The notes: generated from the letters alone by a model not told the origin. Counted from the stretch's first letter, positions 11,306-23,723 are shown. The stretch: DNA of 64,000 bases from Molanna angustata (GCA_963576475.1 OY754968.1:13744616-13808615); one strand, 5' to 3'. Made by a program: numbers and translations.

Positions 11306-11638
11306 TGTTAAAAATTCCCATCGATATTTTGGCATAAAAACTTTTTCATTGATGTCATTGAAATTTGTTTCCTTACATTTTATACAAATTTTCATTTTTT
11401 TCATATTGAATAAAAATCACAAAACCCGAAAATTTCACATCGATAAAAATATTACGTTGTGCGGCAATTTTTGTTTTGATTTATTGAAACTAAAGTTTCG
11501 TTTTAATTAAAAAATACTAGAAACTGAAAAATGGTCGATGTGTGGCAATTTAAATTTTCATAATTGATAAAAAAAACAAACGGTAGATTTTTCAAAACTG
11601 AAATATACCTACAATATAAAAAGAAATATTTATTTTAT

Positions 11639-11849
11639 TTTACATTACTTCTCGGACAACTAACAGGTACTATGTCAAATATTAATTTAACACGCACCCA
11701 ATAACAAGTTGCCACATTCTGCAGACACGATATTAATTGTCTCACAGATACAGACTGAAAACAATTAAAAACTGTGTCTCCACAGAGAATCGAACCCGGG
11801 ACCTTTGGATCAGCAGTCAGATACCCAACCAACTGAGCCACGAAGGCCG
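11639..11849 (-). mobile_element. SINE family 2
   Basis: Near full-length minus-strand copy with head 'GGTCCCGGGTTCGATTC' and tail side 'ATTACTTCTCGGACAACTAACAG'. Confidence 0.85.
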
Positions 11850-12070
11850 AAAATGTTTATTCTCTGTATTTTGATTTCGTAATATTATATTAAAATAAAT
11901 AATGGCACGTGTGTATGCCATTTAGTGTCTTAGTGATCATGTATCCTTGAAAATTTGGTTCTTCTCACTTGACAAACTGCCGACCTCAGCTTCCTTACTC
12001 TTTCTTGACTTCAAACCCGATCCCGATTTTGATTTTTTTCACTATGAACCTACCTTTGTAATTAAGAAAT

Positions 12071-12748
12071 AAGGCTAGCGTCTATTCAGACGCATCTGAC
12101 GGATTTTAGAATTCTTTGTATAGTAATTCATACAAGAGCGTACACTGATCGGTATTGGACGGAGCGTGCGCATCGGATCGCCGGAATGCCGACGCCGTTG
12201 CTATGAGAGACAAAAATCCGATCGGATGTCATTTTTGTATGTGCATTTCATATGGTATCGCCTTATTAATGGAAAACTGTAATTTAATTTTTTTACTAAC
12301 TATATTTTATTGTTTTGCGTAAACCACGTTTTGAAATTGAATTGCCATCGGTTTCCAAACTAACCGTTCCCTCAGGCAGATTTTTAACATTTTTTCGTAG
12401 TTAGAGGGTGGAATAATCTCGATAATCTTATAAATTCGAATGTTTGATACGCGATCACGCGAAAACGACTGAAAGATTTTGGGTGAAATTTGGAATTAGA
12501 TTTGTATATCCTAGAAAAGACTATATATTTTTTAGATTCATTCTTATTTTCATTCACTAAAATCATGTACGAGGTGCATGCGATTACCAAGCCATATTTT
12601 TTTGTATGCATTTTTTTATGGAAAATTGACAACAAATCCAAATGACAGTTGTGTGGACAATCCAATTGGTGCGCCTCTGTGGACGCACTACTACAAACAA
12701 ATCCGTCTGATGCGCTCCGTCCACAGCGTTTCTATGGACGCTAGCCTT
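12071..12748. mobile_element. 678-bp TIR MITE with AAT target duplication
   Basis: Ends are inverted: left 'AAGGCTAGCGTCTATTCAGA', right '...TATGGACGCTAGCCTT'. The subterminal 'GACGGATTT' / 'AAATCCGTC' also mirror. AAT flanks both sides (12068-12070 and 12749-12751). A 3-bp duplication is compatible with PIF/Harbinger. No transposase was seen. Confidence 0.8.
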
Positions 12749-12829
12749 AATACGGTAGTTACGTACTTTTTAATCGTAATTTGAATGTAGGTAAGATCTA
12801 AACGAAAAGTTACAAGATTATAGAGTACT

Positions 12830-13178
12830 GGGGGGCAAGTCTGCCCCCCTAGACAACATGCCATTAAAGCTAAGCGTTATATCGCTAAGCGATAGAAACG
12901 TATGAAATTTGTGGCTGTCACGTGTTGTCATAGCGACCAATTTCATACATTTACTATCGCTTAGCGATATAACGCTTAGCTTAAATGACACGTTGTCTAG
13001 GCCCCCTGGTTCGACCGGCGAAATCAAAACCCTAGTGATTACCCATATCATGGATATAATTATCGTGTGGAGTTCTATGACATCTAAAGATATTATATAT
13101 CTCCATATAATAATTATATCCATGATATGGGTAATCGTGAGTGTTTTGATTTCGCCGATTGAACCAGACTTGCCCCCC
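12830..13178. mobile_element. Palindromic MITE P1, interrupted copy
   Basis: Outer ends 'GGGGGGCAAGTCTG' and 'CCAGACTTGCCCCCC' mirror each other, and the body is an imperfect palindrome ('CCATATCATGGATATAATTA' / its reverse). The family is found at 18340, 23724, 40587 and 62143. MITE P2 is inserted after base 12843. Confidence 0.85.
12844..13006. mobile_element. Palindromic MITE P2 nested in P1
   Basis: 163-bp inverted repeat beginning 'CCCCCCTAGACAACATG' and ending 'ACGTTGTCTAGGCCCCC', with long inner arms ('AAGCGTTATATCGCTAAGCG'). TG is duplicated on both sides (12842-12843, 13007-13008). Removing it restores the P1 left end seen at 18340. Confidence 0.85.
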
Positions 13179-13844
13179 TGGTATAAAATATAAACGTTTT
13201 TATTAAAAAAAATCCCTTTACTGACGTATTTTTAAGTGTGAACCGAGGTAAAATTTTCATTCCCAATGTAGCTCGATAGCAAAAAGTCTTGCCTACTCCT
13301 GATGTAGATGGATCGGGTTCCACATGTCGGAATTCATGTTCTCGAGGAATAGGTAGGTATACCATTTGGAAATTTCTTCTATGTCAAAACAAACAAAATG
13401 CTCTCACGGTCTTGAAAATCAAGATTTTATAAATTTTGTTTGAATTATGCACTCAGGGATTATCAATCTTTCAAGGAAAATCTTTTTCCTGTCAATCAAT
13501 CTTTTTTTCTGTTCCGTTGTATTAAGAAATTGCATGTTTGTATGAAAAATTGAATGAATTATCGTCTTCATATTGATATTGTATGTATTTCTATAGACAT
13601 ATATATGCGTTACTCTCGATTCCCGGACAATTGACCGTAGCCGATTGACCGTGGACAATTGACCGTACGCCCTTTTTACCGAATGGACAATTGACCGTGG
13701 GGACAATTAACTGTATGGACAGCTGACCGTGAGGAAAATTCATCGCACGAACAATTGACCGTGGGGACAGTTGACCGTACGGATAATGACCGTGAGGACA
13801 ATTCACCGTGCGGAAACTATTTTTAATAACAGAGAAACTTCTTT

Positions 13845-14052
13845 TTTTGTATTCATCTTCTATCGTGTCAGCAGCGCATTTATAAATCTTCATCCAGTGC
13901 CTAGCAACGACGATAGCACAATCATTGCCCATTGATCGTGCATGGTGAAGTTGACTGGACTTGAGGGGCAGATGCACAGATGTGCGGTGGTCTGCTGCTC
14001 TCCATAGTCACATGACGTTGGTATTCCCTGTTGCAGGAAGCCCCATGTATGA
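13845..14052 (-). mobile_element. LINE C-terminal fragment
   Basis: The minus strand encodes pieces resembling the cysteine-rich C-terminus of R1/Jockey-type polyproteins ('CPSSPVNFTMHDQWAM' then, in another frame, 'CAIVVARHWMK'), with frameshifts. It interrupts the arm between 'AATAACAGA' and 'AAATTGCGTG', which are contiguous in other copies. Confidence 0.5.
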
Positions 14053-14473
14053 GTTATATAAATTGCGTGAAAAAAATTATGGCGATGGACCGATAGCCTT
14101 CTTTTTTTGATTTCAAAATACTACGATAAACCCAATGTGTCGGCAGTGATTGAAACGAAATTTTACAAAATAAGCGGTAATTATGTAGTTCTAATTTGCT
14201 ACATTTTAAAAAATTAAGATTACGTCTGTTCTTAAACTTCTTGTTCTTTTTTTGATTTTTCAAGATGGATATCGATTTATACTAATTAGAAGGTGTAGAT
14301 TTCGAAATAATCGAAACTTTCGTTGAAGTTTTCTTTTGAAATTATGTAAAACCAGTATGGCAAAAATATACAAAATATGCGTGATACAGAATAAAAAAAC
14401 AATTACGTGTTTAACCATATTGCTTTGATTATATAGCTATAAGGCAATAATGTAATCTTTGGATGTTATATTT

Positions 14474-14640
14474 TTTTTATATTGCTTCTCGGGCAACTAA
14501 CAGATACTATGTCAAATATTAATTTAACACGCACACAATAATAAGTTGCCACATTCTGGAGACACAATATTAATCATCTCACGGATCCAGACTGAAAACA
14601 CAATTAAAAACTGTGTTTCTATTGGGAATCGACCCCGGGA
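14474..14640 (-). mobile_element. SINE family 2, head truncated
   Basis: Runs from 'TATTGCTTCTCGGGCAAC' to 'GGGAATCGACCCCGGGA', where the element's inverted minisatellite starts. The upstream junction ('GGCAATAATGTAATCTTTGGATG') is the same as in the arm at 4935-4960. Confidence 0.85.
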
Positions 14641-14734
14641 CACGGTCAATTGTCCTCACGGCCAACTGTCCATAAGGTCAATTGTCCGGGAATCTCTCCA
14701 CTGCCATGAATTTAAATAGTATTCAGCTACATAT

Positions 14735-14845
14735 TATTACGCCATCTTTACGGAGTAGGCAGGGAGAACCGAACACAAAATTCTTCTATCTTGACACATA
14801 TCCATCGTCTCATCAAAATTCATGCATCGTGTATTTTTTACATCC
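14735..14845 (-). mobile_element. RTE-like LINE 3' fragment
   Basis: Decayed match to the 3' 100 bp of the LINE at 24300-25557 ('ACGCCAT', 'GGGAGAACCGA', 'CATCGTCTCAT'). Confidence 0.5.
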
Positions 14846-17165
14846 AATTTTTCAACAGGTATCATGAAAAAAATGTTTTTCTGGGAAAGTAATAGAAACG
14901 TACTTTATAACAAATGCATTCAAGGATTGTCAAACTTTCAAGAAAAAATGTACGCTTAATATATAGTGATAACTTTAGTGTTGGCCACAACCCACTCGTT
15001 TTCAATAAGAAATAATACGTACAGATAAGGATCCTGAATGAAGTTTACTGATATATTTTTTTCTAAGAATGAATAATATTGTCCTTTTGTACCTAGCTAT
15101 GCAATAGAGATGCGCGATTTTGAATTAAGCTACCGTAGTATTCAGAAAATAGTAACAATAATACACTTCTTTGCATCCTGCGCGAATGGCGATATATTGC
15201 CATTGATTTTTTTTAACTAACCAATATTTCCACCCCAGAGAAGCAAGATTTGCACAAGAATTTAATTAAAGATAGTCGAGTTCTTGTAAGATTTCAGGAT
15301 TTTGTTAGTGTTAAATTAATATAAATCTCTCTGCAGTTATTTTTGATTGATTTTTTTCTGGGATGGGTCTTCGGTAAACAGCCCTATATAAATCATCACA
15401 ATAACGAGTTCGTTCAAGTGTACATATTATCATTTGTTAAGAATTCCTACATTGTGATTTGTTTGAGCTGAAACTCCCATATACTCATATTTATATTTTT
15501 GTATTCAAATGTAATGTATGAATAATTTGACCTATTTACAAGCTTTTTTTGTTTCCAATGTTTCACGAATAAGAAACTAACTAAAGCTTAAATATTTTAG
15601 TAACGTATTTTTTTTAATATTTGTCAAATACTAACATAACATCGCTAACTAATCAATTCATTACTAACATAACATCGCTAACTAATCATTTCATAAAATT
15701 TAAATATGGATAATAAGCTTTTTTCTTCGTCATGTTTGCTTTTAAGTTGAGCATAAATCCGTTCAAATACCCCTCCAAAGACCTTCGATTCCAGTAAGGG
15801 TTCTTTCCGACTAAGGCCAGGATTCCACAGTAGCTTCACGCGTCCTTAGAATGGATGCCTTCCAGGATACCTAAATCTAATAGGTTCGAATAACAGCCCA
15901 TTAGGGTTTTAGACTGTTTTATTTCTGATATAAAATGATATTTGAAGTCCTGGATTGTAGTGAGCGCCATACAAAAGGAAGAAGAATGGCATCCAGTCTG
16001 TTGATGGAAACTTCTGTAAAATAATAGTAGCTAATTCCATGATTATTTTTATTTCTATATGAATACACATATAGATAAAAATGACACAACATTTGTACAG
16101 AATATACAATTTGTGGTAATAAATGTTTTATTCTAATATTTAATATTTTACAGGTATTTCAGCAATACCAGGTAATATAATATATAAGTTATGAAATTAT
16201 TAGAGGTTCCACGCACTTGCAGTTTTCCGTATGTTTTAGTATGGAAAATTACAAGTACGTGGACGTCCTTATGTTGTTTTCAATAGTAGGCAATTATATC
16301 GTAAATAATAATATAACATGCCTTATTTTATCTGAAACCTTTACATACCAAATATACAATATGTTTGCATTCAATCTATTTTTCCAAAATATACCTTTAT
16401 CTAAAAAAATAAAGCCTGGCAGAAATTATAAAGCTAATGTTTTTTTACGAAAAACTATACTTTTTTGAAAATAGCGACTGATATTTTAAACTAGTCTAAT
16501 TATCGATCACATTGTAGATTAGTATTTTAATAATTACACCCGACAGCGGCTTCTCTTGAAATTGGTATTAATACGAAACATTTTTAGTATCCTAAATATT
16601 AAAAAAAATTCGAAAAGATGCACGTCGATTACGAATTAACAAAAAAAAATATTTACAGAATATTTTGAAGAAAAAAACATTTTACGTTAAAGCAAATATA
16701 AATCAGAAAAGTTTCATTATCGAATTTTTAAGGATTGAATTATAAAAATGTGATATTCGAAGATGTACTTTTAGACTAACATGTTAAGAAATTAATTTTA
16801 TACACTAATATATTTGATCTTTTCATAACACAGGAAAAACTAACCGGACGTCATAAAACAGGTTTACCTATGTACCATAAAAACTGTTGCATTGGAATTT
16901 TCCGATAAATTTTGTCGGCGGAAACGTGAAAATATTTTAATCCCATATTAATCTAATATGCTGAACGTGAGTGTTTCTGAATAAGTGACAATACAAGGTG
17001 TAATCATGAAGTTTTTCTTAACGCCGGATGACAAACTAGTACATATTTATTGCACTAAAGACGCTAACATTGACACGTTTTTTTTAGCTAAAACAAATGA
17101 CAAAGCTAATTTACTTTCATTTGTTTATTATACAAACGGTTCGTGTGACATTTCCTTCAAAAGGT
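14846..17165. other. Unassigned AT-rich DNA
   Basis: No gene recognised. A 36-bp direct duplication ('ACTAACATAACATCGCTAAC' onward) lies at about 15630-15695. An open frame at 16985-17209 encodes 74 residues of no recognised family and runs into a tandem repeat. Confidence 0.4.
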
Positions 17166-17257
17166 GTTTAGAAATATCTAATAGAACCCAGTGGCGTAGA
17201 AATATCTAATATAACCTAGTGGCGTAGAAATATCTAATAGAACCCAGTGGCGTGCCT
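17166..17257. repeat. Three tandem copies of a 28-30 bp unit
   Basis: Unit 'AGAAATATCTAATAGAACC' plus 'CAGTGGCGT'. The third copy runs into the TIR-like 'CAGTGGCGTGCC'. Confidence 0.8.
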
Positions 17258-17732
17258 ACAGCAGGGTTCCTAGCTTGTCAAGGGGCCTAAATTATCAAAC
17301 ACTCATATGAAAAAAAAAACTGAATATTAAAATAAATTGGATGGGTGGATGGCAGAGCGGTTAGCGCGCTGGGTTAGTAATCCAGTGGTCGCGAGTTCGA
17401 ATCCTGCCTCGACCGATCTCGTTCACCTATAGGACAAGCATTTATGCTTAGTTTAGGGAACGTAGGAAGATGTATATGTACTTGTTTAACAAGGACATAT
17501 TCATTTAAAAAAAAAAAAAAAAATTTTCATTAAAAACATACCATTTAATTTGTGATTACTCAAAAATTAAAGCAAAAAAATCAATTGAAACCATGAATTT
17601 ACTTTTAATTTGTTCAATTATGAAATTATTTATTAAAAACATGTAGTTAAAAATCGTTTCATTTAATATTTATAAAAATGTTAGGGGGGCATTTTTGCAT
17701 AAGGGCCCTGAATTTTTGGCTACGTCACTATA
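17246..17732. mobile_element. Probable hAT-like TIR MITE holding a SINE
   Basis: Left 'CAGTGGCGTGCCTAC' and right 'GGCTACGTCACTA' are imperfect inverted ends, with 'GGGGCCTAAATT' near the left end and 'GGGCCCTGAATTTTT' near the right. No clean target duplication was identified, possibly because of the tandem copies at the left end. Confidence 0.45.
17341..17523 (+). mobile_element. SINE family 1
   Basis: Full-length plus-strand copy: A box, B box ('CGCGAGTTCGAATCC'), body and a pure A tail of about 15 bases. Confidence 0.9.
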
Positions 17733-18339
17733 TAATAAAACAAAGTCTACATTCGCTACGTGGAACATAAGAATTCTGTAAACGAGTACCTGAATTGGCA
17801 TATTTATATTAGATAGATGGAAAAATATTAACGATTTTACAGAAATCATGAGTCACCTAATTTATATGTCATCGTTTCCAAACTGCGACTCGTATCTCGT
17901 ATCTACTTTGTATTAATGATAAATTTAATAAAATGTCGAGAGTAATATGTATTAACACAAAAAAAATGCTCTTCTATAATGTAATAGTATCCCACTGCAT
18001 TATATTTTATAAGTAAAATAAACTGCAATAACCTTGAATATTATACAAGTCATAACAAATTTTAACTACTTAGCAAATGCTTAAACCGAGTCTTGGTATA
18101 TTTTTATAATTATTCAATTCGTAGAAGTGACTAATCGATAAAAAAAATCACGTTCAAAGGTCGAGGACTATTTCTTGTCGCGAAGAGTCATATTTCTAAT
18201 TTGGACCATGGTATTATCAGAAGTAAAAAACGAAATTTCAATGGCCAAAGACGGAGATAATTTATACATCTAACCTAACCAAAAAATTTCTACAATCTTA
18301 GTAATCAGATGTATCATAGTCAACCGTCCAAGTTCACGT

Positions 18340-18523
18340 GGGGGGCAAGTCTGGTCTAACCGGCGAAATTAAAACCCTCGTGACTACCCATATCATGGAT
18401 ATAATTATCATATGGAGTTCTATGACATCTAAAGATATTAGATAACTCCATATAATAATTATATCCATGATATGGATAATCGTGAGGGTTTTGATTTCGC
18501 CGGTTGGACCAGACTTGCCCCCC
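18340..18523. mobile_element. Palindromic MITE P1, uninterrupted reference copy
   Basis: 184-bp near-palindrome, 'GGGGGGCAAGTCTGGTC' to 'GACCAGACTTGCCCCCC' (one extra central base per side). It would form a single long hairpin. It is the best copy for defining the family. Confidence 0.9.
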
Positions 18524-21328
18524 TGAATTTTCTAAATCGGATTTCATTACTTAAATATTTTAATTAATCGCGCTAACTAATCAAAGCGTGGAGGGCAAAC
18601 ATTTATTACAAAAATACGTCCATGCTTCGATGTATTTTAACCGTAAATAATAATATAAGTTTTGTTTTCGATAGAATCTGAATATTTAAGTTCGCGGGAT
18701 AAATTTTCTTTCAGATTCAAAATTATTATGAAATCTTAGAAAAAAAAAATTTTTTTTTAAGTGCAATCTCATTTTTTGTTGAAAATGCTGTACAAATTTT
18801 ATGATTTAACCATCCCTCCGCGAGTTTTATTATTTTCATTAAACCGCTAATTAATCTGTCAAATTATCTCCACTATTTTAAGTCCAAATTTCACTTGATG
18901 AGCACCTTGAAATTGCAATATAATTTATGTTTATTTACCTCAATTATTATATATTGTTTTAAATTTAACTGACCAAAACCATTTAATATTCCTACACAAA
19001 CATATTGTATATTTGATATATAGGGTGTCAGGGGAAAAATAAAACATTGTTTGTAATAAATTCTGCATTTATTTTCCTCTTGTTATTAAAAATAAATATA
19101 TTAACACATACCAACTAAATAAATACGAAATGTGTAATGTAAGTGGAATGTTAAAATAATCACAATGATTTTAATAACATGACAACACAAACACAATAAT
19201 CTGACAGGGAATTTTTCTATTAAAATTATTTTTCTAATGAAAAGTTACAAATATGTTATTAAATGTTTCCAATAAAAAAATACCCCAGAATTATAAAGTT
19301 AATTGACAAAATATAAATAAAGAATATAAAACATTTAATATTATTGGAATGGTTGTATAATGTTTGAAATATGATTAAATAATCATGACATGGATTTGAA
19401 ATTCAATTAAAATTGACTTGTTATACACTTATATGGGTCAATGGCAGAGCATTTTTATAGTACCACTGGACTAGCAATCTAGTAAACCCTTATTTAAATT
19501 ATGTCTTGACCAAACTCACTAGAACGAATGAACTTGTTTTTGTCAAAGACATATTTATTAATAAAAAAACGATAATCAGAGTTATTATAATACTAGTCTG
19601 ATGATACAATATAATTATTTTATATTACAGATTAACAATCTGAATCAGTAAAGAGAGAAATAATTATTATGAATATAAAAATTCAACAATCACAAATTAT
19701 AACTGGATTTGTCTATCCATAAGTTGAAATGTAATTAATTCAATAACTTATTTTAATAATTAACTTCCAATACTAATAGATCAATAACTTCTTACATATT
19801 CCCATTTTCCAAATTAGTTTTCACCCTATATTTGTTGGTGAGTTGAGTTTCTTATCATGTAATTTTTTCATTGTTTTTAAGAGATATATCCGTAAAAGTA
19901 TGAGCATTATATTTGATTAATCATTGAGCTAACAATGCAGTAAGTAATCTGTATTTTCTTGTTATGGAGCAAATATTGCAATAAGTGAATATGCTATTAT
20001 GTGAAAATATAATTCATTATTTATATACATAAAAAAAAAATTATACTCCCACACTACTTCTGTGATATATACTTTGAAAGAGAAGTAAATATACCATACA
20101 CAAAAGAACATATTTGCTCCTTTTATTGGGGAAAACAATAAACAGCTAAGAAATCTTACAAAATCTCCAAGGATACTTTCTGTGTCATGTTGAAGTGGGT
20201 ACTCAGATTAAAGAGTCATGTTGTTTCGAAGAATTCAATAAATGATATATTTAAAAAATCAAAACATACAATGATAAAATTAGAAAAAATACTACATGGT
20301 ATTATTTTATAATAAAAATAATCACTTACCAGATCTCCCATCACCGCTGATGTTAACAGATTGTTGGTAAAAACAAACCTTTCATCTGCTTGTGCCTGGT
20401 TTTTCTTTGTAAAATTGATGGCAACCCAAAATTGGTGTATATTCCTACTCAAAACTTTAACAAATAATGTATTAAATAAATACAAAAGACAAAAACAGTA
20501 ATATGTTCAAATATATAATAAAATGTGGCTGCATACTGTAAAAGAAATACATCCGACATCAAAACTATAATCATATTTTATAAATAATTAACATTGTCAC
20601 AAATACTAATAAATATTAATGATATCTAAAATTGTATAGCACCATTTAACATAGTCTAATGAATTATAAATAGAGTACTATATTATACATTTATTGCTTG
20701 AAGTAGCTAAGAAATATTTTTTTTCCTTTTCTGGTACAATAATTGATCAATAACACACACACTGACCACTAACCATACATTTACATTTGATAAATTATCT
20801 ATTGCACAAAGTCAATAATTTAGGATCTCAGAGCATTCAGGTTAAATGAGACATCCAATATCTCTTAGAAGTTAAAATTTTTTGAGTGCACAAGTGAAAT
20901 AAAAAAATGAACTATTGACTTTAATAAAATATGTAACTGATATATTATTACATGAGATTTGTTTTGTGATTTTACAAAATTGTTGAGTCATAATATGTCG
21001 GAGCCCAGTGCACTCAAATTTATTCTATTTTGACAGTGTATATTATAGAAAAATATATTTAACATTCACTAAAAATAAGGTTGTAAATTCACCATTAATC
21101 AGCAAAGAATCTGAAAATAATTTTTGAGGATTATTTTACACACAGATATAAATTCCTTCAGCTGGATTCTATATGTGATTACATAATAAAGAATAAAAAT
21201 AAGTTGGTACAAGATTCACAAAAATGATCTATACTTACTAACAGGAAAAATGATCAAACTCCATGAAACATCTGAAAGTAACAATTTTATTATTTTCATT
21301 AAATTACTGCACAAATTATGTAACTTAC
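18524..21328. other. AT-rich DNA 3' of the PNUTS exon
   Basis: Expected to be PNUTS intron. No further exon is certain. A frame at 20396-20328 (minus) ends in a good splice donor but resembles no part of PNUTS I know. A degenerate SINE lies at 19434-19567. Confidence 0.4.
19434..19567 (+). mobile_element. SINE family 1, degenerate
   Basis: 'GGGTCAATGGCAGAGCA' and 'AGACATATTTATTAATAAAA' are kept. The B box is decayed ('ATTTAAATTATGTCTTGACC'). An old copy. Confidence 0.6.
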
Positions 21329-22453
21329 GCTTTGGTTTGGCTGGAATTATTTTGATAGCACCAGGCTTCTCTGTCTCCATTATTTTAGGTTTCTTCTCAG
21401 GTGGAACATCATGAGTGCGAATCGGAGAAGACCTTTTAGGAATAGTAGTAGTAGGTAATGTTGGTGTTGTAGGTTTCTTGACTAATAAACCTCGTGGTGG
21501 TGGTGGTTTGGCTTCTTCCTCAAGTCCATGCGACCTAAATTTGGAATGGAAGGTTTTAACTGTTTTAGGTCTATTGGGATCATTTGGTTTACGGATTTCG
21601 ATGGATATTGAATGCTTATCATTAGAGCTCGAAGACTCAGATTTCTTTTTAGGAATTTTCCCAAGATCATGAATAGATGGAGTATGCGTTTTATCAGATG
21701 GGTTTTTATCTTTACTTTTATCTGAACTCTGTTTATCTTTGTCTTTTGAACTGTGTTTACTTTTTTCGTGGCTCTCATGAGACCTATGCTTGGATTTCTC
21801 TGCATCTTTACTTTTGTCTTTTTCTCTACTTTTTTCTCTGTCTTTGTGACTTTTGGATGAATCTCTATCTTTTCTAGAGTCATGATCCTTTTTTGAATGT
21901 TCATTATTAGACTTATGAGATGAATGTCTTGAATGTGATGTACTTTTGGATGACCTAGACCTGCTAGAACTACTACTATCACTGTGTTTTTCACTTTCTT
22001 TACTTTTACTGTGATGTTTGTCAGAATGTGATGATTTTTTGGATTTCCTTTCATTTTTAGATGATTTTTCATCTGAATCTGTATGTTTGTCAGTATCTAA
22101 ATTATTTAATTTTTCAGAATAGTTTTTATCGGAAACATTTAAAGAAGAATCAACAACAGAAGCACTTTTATCTTGTCTTTCACTATTGTTTGAACTTTCC
22201 TCATTTGTCACAATATCACAACTTTCATCCACTTCAACACTTTCTAAAGTTAAAATTTCTTCATTTTTATTTATACAATTAACACTTTTCATTAAGTCCG
22301 AGTAATCTTCATTTACATCAGTTTTGATTTTATCACAAACGACACCATTCTGAGGAAGAACTGGAATTTCCGATGCAATTAATGGAGGAACAAGTTCTCC
22401 TTTCACTACTCGTAACCAGCGCTCCACAAGTTTTGATGCAAGAAATTGGACAC
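21329..22453 (-). CDS. PNUTS: PNUTS exon: end of TFIIS-like domain and Lys/Ser-rich linker
   Basis: The exon follows acceptor 'TTGTTTAG' and ends at 'CCAAAGC' before GTAAGT (phase 1). It opens with 'GVQFLASKLVERWLRVVKGE', the last helix of the TFIIS N-terminal (LW-type) domain. An acidic and serine stretch follows, then about 150 residues of Lys/Ser/Asp/His-rich low complexity (SKDKDKQSSDKSKDK type). After that come short conserved patches: 'FHSKFRSHGLEEE', 'PPEKKPKIME' and 'GAIKIIPAKPK'. Order and motifs agree with PNUTS, in which 'KFRSTGLE' and 'KIIPP' patches occur at the same place. The frame stays open into the intron to 21216, but the splice donor and family comparison place the end at 21329. 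The repetitive lysine/serine linker is the least conserved part and is probably disordered. Confidence 0.9.
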
Positions 22454-22500
22454 CTAAACAAACAAATAAAAATATATTATTTATTTGATACATTATTGGG

Positions 22501-22907
22501 TTAATTATTAACAAGTGACCTAAGTCAAGTTTTTTGTCTATAGATAGATAATATTATACAGATTACGGGAAAATTAATTGTTTTTCCGGGTAACACCTAG
22601 AAAAATAAAAATTTAATTAAATTACGAAAAATGTATGAAAAGATCCATGTTTTTTTAGACATCTATCGGTGAATTTCAAACTTATTGTTAGTATAGAGAA
22701 AATAGTTGCTCGCAAACACGGCGATAAGTGTCGTGAAATCAGACATTTATGTGAATTTCTTCATACATTTTTCGTTATTAATTTTTTTATATTTTTCTAG
22801 GCGTTTTCCGGAAAAATTAATATATTTCCCGTAATCTGTATAATTTAATCTATCTATAGACAAAAAAATCAATAAAATTGGCGACTTGGGCCACTTGTAA
22901 ATAATTA
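22501..22907. mobile_element. Foldback MITE, family F, in PNUTS intron
   Basis: Left 'TTAATTATTAACAAGTGACC' mirrors right 'GGCCACTTGTAAATAATTA'. The arms continue inward for about 150 bp ('CTATAGATAGAT', 'ACAGATTACGGGAAAA', 'CGAAAAATGTATGAA'). It lies 48 bp upstream of the exon acceptor. Related to 45855-46000 and, by its inner blocks, to 61448-62141. Confidence 0.75.
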
Positions 22908-23220
22908 TCCATAATTCAAATAATATTTGTATAGTAATTAAGAGTAATGAGAAATAATTAAAAAACAATCACTAGAATGCTGCCATTTTTATACATCAAT
23001 TGAAGGAAAAACGTTTCATGTTGTTATTAATAGAATTACATCTTAGAGTTTTTAAATCAAAAACATATACAGATCAGTTGATAGGGGCGTAGTTAGCCAA
23101 AACAATTATTCCATAAAAAAAGAAATATATGTGGAACAAACATCAGTATACTTGAATCTAAAAATTTTTTTTTTTTTTGTTTATTAACAATAATTGTTTT
23201 AGAGATAAATAATAACATAC

Positions 23221-23495
23221 CTGGATGATTACCATCCTTTGAGAGTCCTTTTACTCTTTTGGGAAATGTATTAGTCTTGAGTCTATCCACATCAACTGGA
23301 CAGAGAAAAAGGAGTTCAAGAATTTCTTGAACGAGTGCCCAGTTTTTAGCCACAATGCTTTCATCGATCCACCCGAGAGTTAGTGACCAACCTCCTGCAC
23401 CCATAAATGAACCGAGAACTTCTGTGTCAGTGCTCTTCAATATTTGAATATAAATACATTTTGACACAAGCTTCTTTGAAAACCTAGACATCAAT
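23221..23495 (-). CDS. PNUTS: PNUTS exon: TFIIS-like domain core
   Basis: 275 bp. Preceded by 'TTTTGTTTCAG'; ends at 'CATCCAG' before GTATGT. Spliced to the upstream exon it begins (A)TLMSRFSKKLVSKCIYIQI and continues through 'LGSFMGAGGWSLTLGWIDE' and 'LVQEILELLFLCPVDVDRLK' to 'VKGLSKDGNHPG'. This is the helical-bundle TFIIS N-terminal domain of PNUTS, which binds partner proteins such as TOX4. The residues 'KLVSKCIYI', 'GGW' and 'LP/CPVDVDRLK' are the strongest family markers. The phase (two bases in, one base out) fits both neighbours. Confidence 0.92.
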
Positions 23496-23723
23496 CTGAA
23501 ACAAAAGAATAGTAAATTAGTCAATAGTAAAAATCATTCACTGTAGGAAATAAAAATATATGACAGATTTATTAGACAAATTTAATTGTCAACAATAGAT
23601 AATACAGCAGGTAATTTATTTTACAGTGTTAAGCGATTATAAAATTACACTTAAATTATTGTAAGATGTGTAGAGTGTAATGTGATCAGTGTTATATTCA
23701 AAGAAAGTCAGACCTCTCAACCA

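Larger units (their letters stand above)
13619..14694. mobile_element. Minisatellite-armed DNA element, TIR plus TCTC duplication
   Basis: Ends are inverted 'GATTCCCGGACAATTGACC' (left 13619; right 14676-14694 reverse-complemented). TCTC flanks both sides. The left arm has the 14-15 bp minisatellite followed by the same blocks as 1925-2280. The right arm has only three units. It contains a LINE fragment (13845-14052) and a SINE 2 copy (14474-14640). No transposase is present. Confidence 0.75.

Noticed and set aside
10989..11510. Open frames on both strands with 13-residue repeats
   Set aside because: Artefact of the 39-bp minisatellite.
20328..20396. Next PNUTS exon, minus strand
   Set aside because: Good donor GTAAGTG, but a weak acceptor and no residues typical of PNUTS; the family match fails.
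21482..22072. Second minus-strand frame over the PNUTS exon
   Set aside because: Lys/Ile-rich out-of-frame shadow of the Lys/Ser-rich region.
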